Assembly: GCA_017303475.1 (NCBI GenBank)
Contig: JAFLBO010000001.1
Coordinates: 1-64,000 of the forward strand
Origin: Chitinophagales bacterium
GTDB taxonomy: Bacteria > Bacteroidota > Bacteroidia > Chitinophagales > Saprospiraceae
DNA length: 64,000 nucleotides
Direction of reading: 5' to 3'
In this document: in pieces, positions 61,811 through 64,000 of the stretch
Position numbering within the stretch: position 1 is the stretch's first letter
How the letters are laid out: each line of letters begins with the position of its first letter
Notes under the pieces: model-generated
Told to the model about the DNA's origin: nothing
Database searches by the model: none
The model's input: the letters and a program-made list of their open reading frames with translations, nothing else
Made by a program: the position numbers and the translations under genes

Positions 61811-63235
61811 ATGAAGTACCTGTTAATCGCATCCTGCCTGCTCCTTTCCGGAGTATCCCGGGCTACCACCTGGCTGGTTGGCCCTACCCGTCAATACACC
61901 GTTCCTTCTGCCGTTTCCAGTCTGGTAGCATCAGGAGATACCATCAACATTGATCCGGGTTTGTACACCGGCGATGTCACCAAGTGGTTCGCTTCCAACC
62001 TGGTAATCCGCTGTCTGGGGCCAGGGTATGCGCACCTGGAAGCCAATGGTAATTACGCGGAAGGCAAAGCTATCTGGGTTATTAAAGGCGCCAATTGCAC
62101 CGTGGAAGGCATTGAGTTTTCCGGCTGTAAGGTGCCAGACCACAACGGCGCAGGCATCCGGCAGGAAGGACAGCACCTGACCCTCCGAAACTGCTTTTTT
62201 CACCACAATGAAATGGGCATCCTGACTTCTAATGACGGGATCAGCGATTACATATTTGAGTCTTGCGAGTTTTCTTTTAACGGATTTGGCGACGGGTATT
62301 CCCACAACATTTATGTAGGCTCAGTGAATAGCCTGACCATGCGTTACTGCTATTCCCACGATGCGCATGTGGGTCATTTGGTAAAAAGTCGAGCCAGATA
62401 TAACTACTTGTATTACAACAGATTTACCTTGGAAAACGGCGATGGAAGTTATGAGGTAGACCTTCCCAACGGCGGGCGGGCATACCTCATCGGTAACCTG
62501 ATCGAACAGGGTGTTAATTCTCAGAACACTGGTATTATTTCCTTTGCAGCAGAAAACCAGAACCATCCGGAGCAGGAAATCATACTTGCCCACAATACCA
62601 TTGTGAATAACCGCACAAGTGGTCGTTTTGTACAGTTTTCCAACGGAATTGACCTGGTAAAAATGGTTAACAACCTGTTTGTAGGCGGCGGCACCTTGTT
62701 GCAGGGAACGGCTACCGCGATAGATACAACACACAACCTACGTATAGTCCAAATTGCGGATGCCCAGCTGGTAGATCCGGCCAGTTACAACTACATGCCC
62801 ACTCCGAATGCGCCCTGTATTAATGCAGGCACGCAGCCCGGGGAATATGAAGGGGTACCGCTCACGGCAACCTCAGCCTATCAGCACCCCATGGGCCATA
62901 CCGCCCGGTGGTACACCGGCAGCGCTCCGGATGTAGGTGCGTACGAGTTTTTGACTTCGCCATATCGGAGTATTCCGGATCCCGGCAGTACCAGGGTACA
63001 AATTTTCCCCAACCCTGCCATAAAAGGCATGCCGGTTATGGTTCAATTCAGTGAACCGATGCTGCAGTCGGCACCAATGACTATTTGGGATTTGCAGGGC
63101 CGATTAATCCGTCAAAATAACCTGGAAAAAGGACAAACAACGGTAGAAATACCCACGGGAATGCTGTCGCCAGGATTATACCTGATTCAAATTTCGTCGT
63201 TGAACCAGCAGAGCTGGATAATGACGGTTTTGTGA
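61811..63235 (+). CDS. Secreted right-handed beta-helix protein with T9SS type A tail
   Basis: A 474-residue protein with a signal peptide (MKYLLIASCLLLSGVSRA), then parallel beta-helix repeats at about 35-330 (CTVEGIEFSGCKVPDHNGAGI, LTLRNCFFHHNEMGI, DYIFESCEFSFNGFG, LTMRYCYSHDAHVGHLVKS) like polysaccharide-lyase/DUF1565 folds. The type A sorting domain is at about 395-474 (IFPNPAIKGMPV). A TACATTTG box lies 5 bp before the ATG, suggesting a short leader. A carbohydrate-binding or lyase role is inferred from the fold; no catalytic residues are assigned. It ends 3 bp before the right-edge palindrome. Confidence 0.85.
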   Translation: MKYLLIASCLLLSGVSRATTWLVGPTRQYTVPSAVSSLVASGDTINIDPGLYTGDVTKWFASNLVIRCLGPGYAHLEANGNYAEGKAIWVIKGANCTVEGIEFSGCKVPDHNGAGIRQEGQHLTLRNCFFHHNEMGILTSNDGISDYIFESCEFSFNGFGDGYSHNIYVGSVNSLTMRYCYSHDAHVGHLVKSRARYNYLYYNRFTLENGDGSYEVDLPNGGRAYLIGNLIEQGVNSQNTGIISFAAENQNHPEQEIILAHNTIVNNRTSGRFVQFSNGIDLVKMVNNLFVGGGTLLQGTATAIDTTHNLRIVQIADAQLVDPASYNYMPTPNAPCINAGTQPGEYEGVPLTATSAYQHPMGHTARWYTGSAPDVGAYEFLTSPYRSIPDPGSTRVQIFPNPAIKGMPVMVQFSEPMLQSAPMTIWDLQGRLIRQNNLEKGQTTVEIPTGMLSPGLYLIQISSLNQQSWIMTVL

Positions 63236-63237
63236 AT

Positions 63238-63450
63238 ATTCAATATCCAATATCCAATGTCCAATGTCCAAGTGGTGCGCCTGTTGGGCATCAGCACATT
63301 TGTATGGTTTTTCTCGCCTGAATGGCGAGATCCTGATCACTCATTTGACAAGCAGGCGCAGACTGCCAGACAAATGTGCTTACACCAAACAGGCGTACCA
63401 CTTGGTTATTGGATATTGGTTATTGGACATTGGACATTGGATATTGGACA
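63238..63450. repeat. Palindromic heptamer element, copy 4 (complete)
   Basis: CCAATAT/CCAATGT heptamers (63238-63271) lead to a 36-nt left arm (63268-63303), a 66-nt loop with CTCGCC-type inner repeat, a right arm (63370-63405), and heptamers in the opposite orientation (63403-63450). Arms pair at 32 of 36 positions if one G-U is counted. Relative to copy 1, stem positions 13, 14 and 18 changed on both arms, so pairing is kept. Confidence 0.9.
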
Positions 63451-63457
63451 TTTCCAT

Positions 63458-64000
63458 TCACATCCGTTCTATTTTTCCACTAAATATCTTTTTTCCATCA
63501 TTTACCGAAATCAAATACAAGCCCGGGCTCAAAGTGGTTTCCAGGTTGATTTCCTGTTGGTGGGCAGTCTGACGGAACAACTCCTGACCTTGCAGATTTC
63601 GGATGGAAATAAAGGCGTCAGCAGACGGGGATTCAGGTAGTTTCAGGGTAAATGCACCTGTGTTGGGGTTAGGAAAAACATCCAATTGGGTAGTTGCAGG
63701 CTCTTCACTATCAGTAATGCCGGAACGCATTTCGGTCAGAAACCCTCCCCTGGCATTGAAGGAATATCCTTCTTCCTCAAATCCATAAATATAGATGCCA
63801 TAGCCATAGACATTCCCCTGGTTGTCTAGCTCAATACAAGATCCGTAACCTGCATTTGAGATCCATTCGCAGCCATTTTCTCCTATAGTGCGAATGCCCA
63901 GAGGATTACCTTCAGTTGTGCTTATAGTTACGAGTGCATCAAAACAGCCATCAGATCCTATAGATTCAGAACCAAATTCAATAGTTGTGCTGGTTGTACC
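63458..64000 (-). CDS. T9SS type A cargo protein, C-terminal part (cut by window edge)
   Basis: The frame is open from the window edge (64000) to TGA at 63458-63460, about 180 codons. The upstream part reads SDGCFDALVTISTTEGNPLG, EWISNAGYGSCIELDNQGNVYGYG, resembling SBBP/propeller-like repeats of secreted Bacteroidota proteins. The last ~75 residues are a type A sorting domain (LDVFPNPNTGAFTLKLPES... to FSGKIERM). The start and signal lie outside the window. Its stop is 8 bp from the right-edge palindrome, which may act as its transcription stop. Confidence 0.85.
   Translation of the reverse strand, partial: GTTSTTIEFGSESIGSDGCFDALVTISTTEGNPLGIRTIGENGCEWISNAGYGSCIELDNQGNVYGYGIYIYGFEEEGYSFNARGGFLTEMRSGITDSEEPATTQLDVFPNPNTGAFTLKLPESPSADAFISIRNLQGQELFRQTAHQQEINLETTLSPGLYLISVNDGKKIFSGKIERM

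Noticed and set aside
1..64000. tRNA or rRNA genes
   Set aside because: No TpsiC-arm consensus in a gene-free stretch and no rRNA signatures were found by eye; a tRNAscan/Infernal run would be decisive.

Overview
The window looks like a chromosomal segment of a Bacteroidota bacterium, probably of the Saprospiria (Lewinella/Haliscomenobacter-like) lineage. The case rests on several type IX secretion (T9SS) cargo proteins with C-terminal sorting tails, two gliding-motility-associated (CHU_C-type) C-terminal domains, a DUF1800/DUF1501 pair, a DUF2723 protein, LytS/LytTR regulators, a fused DAHP synthase/chorismate mutase, Bacteroidota-style -7 boxes (TAnnTTTG), and the near absence of Shine-Dalgarno sites. 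I see no rRNA, tRNA, CRISPR array, transposase, integrase, reverse transcriptase or phage gene.

Layout. 1-1.1 kb: palindromic repeat elements built from 7-bp tandem repeats around a four-helix-bundle (S23-like) gene. 1.1-3.6 kb: LytS-type kinase and two LytTR regulators. 3.7-12.4 kb: housekeeping and stress genes (AIM24 family, OsmC, DUF2723, thioredoxin, rhomboid, RlmH, AhpD-like, MsrA). 12.5-25.4 kb: secreted T9SS cargo, including DUF1800/DUF1501 and a duplicated PA-domain pair, interrupted by a 660-bp palindrome of 10-bp repeats and by a second, decayed four-helix-bundle element. 25.5-29.4 kb: MFS transporter, small HTH protein, glycosyltransferase and hydrolase. 29.9-38.4 kb: a 2182-residue mosaic T9SS protein preceded on its strand by three small proteins and a 37-codon ORF. 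38.7-49.6 kb: an Mfd lacking its UvrB-homology region, a putative metallopeptidase and a ~2500-residue adhesin-like protein. 49.8-56.0 kb: PLP-binding protein, DAHP synthase/chorismate mutase, DUF4340, FAD oxidoreductase, RimO, DinB-like. 56.0-61.7 kb: a tight minus-strand group (GldM-C-like protein, MutS, GT2, membrane glycosyltransferase-like). 61.8-64 kb: a beta-helix T9SS protein, another copy of the left-edge palindrome, and a T9SS cargo gene cut by the window edge.

Most unusual signal. Many intergenic regions hold long inverted repeats, and in three loci the arms are made of short tandem units (7, 10, or ~8-11 bp) facing each other. At two of these loci the arms enclose a four-helix-bundle gene, one intact and one internally deleted. 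The left- and right-edge copies of the 7-bp family carry paired changes that keep the stem base-paired, so the folded form appears to be selected or templated. I propose these as one class of hairpin element associated with S23-like proteins. The class itself is inference; the repeats and pairings are read directly from the sequence.
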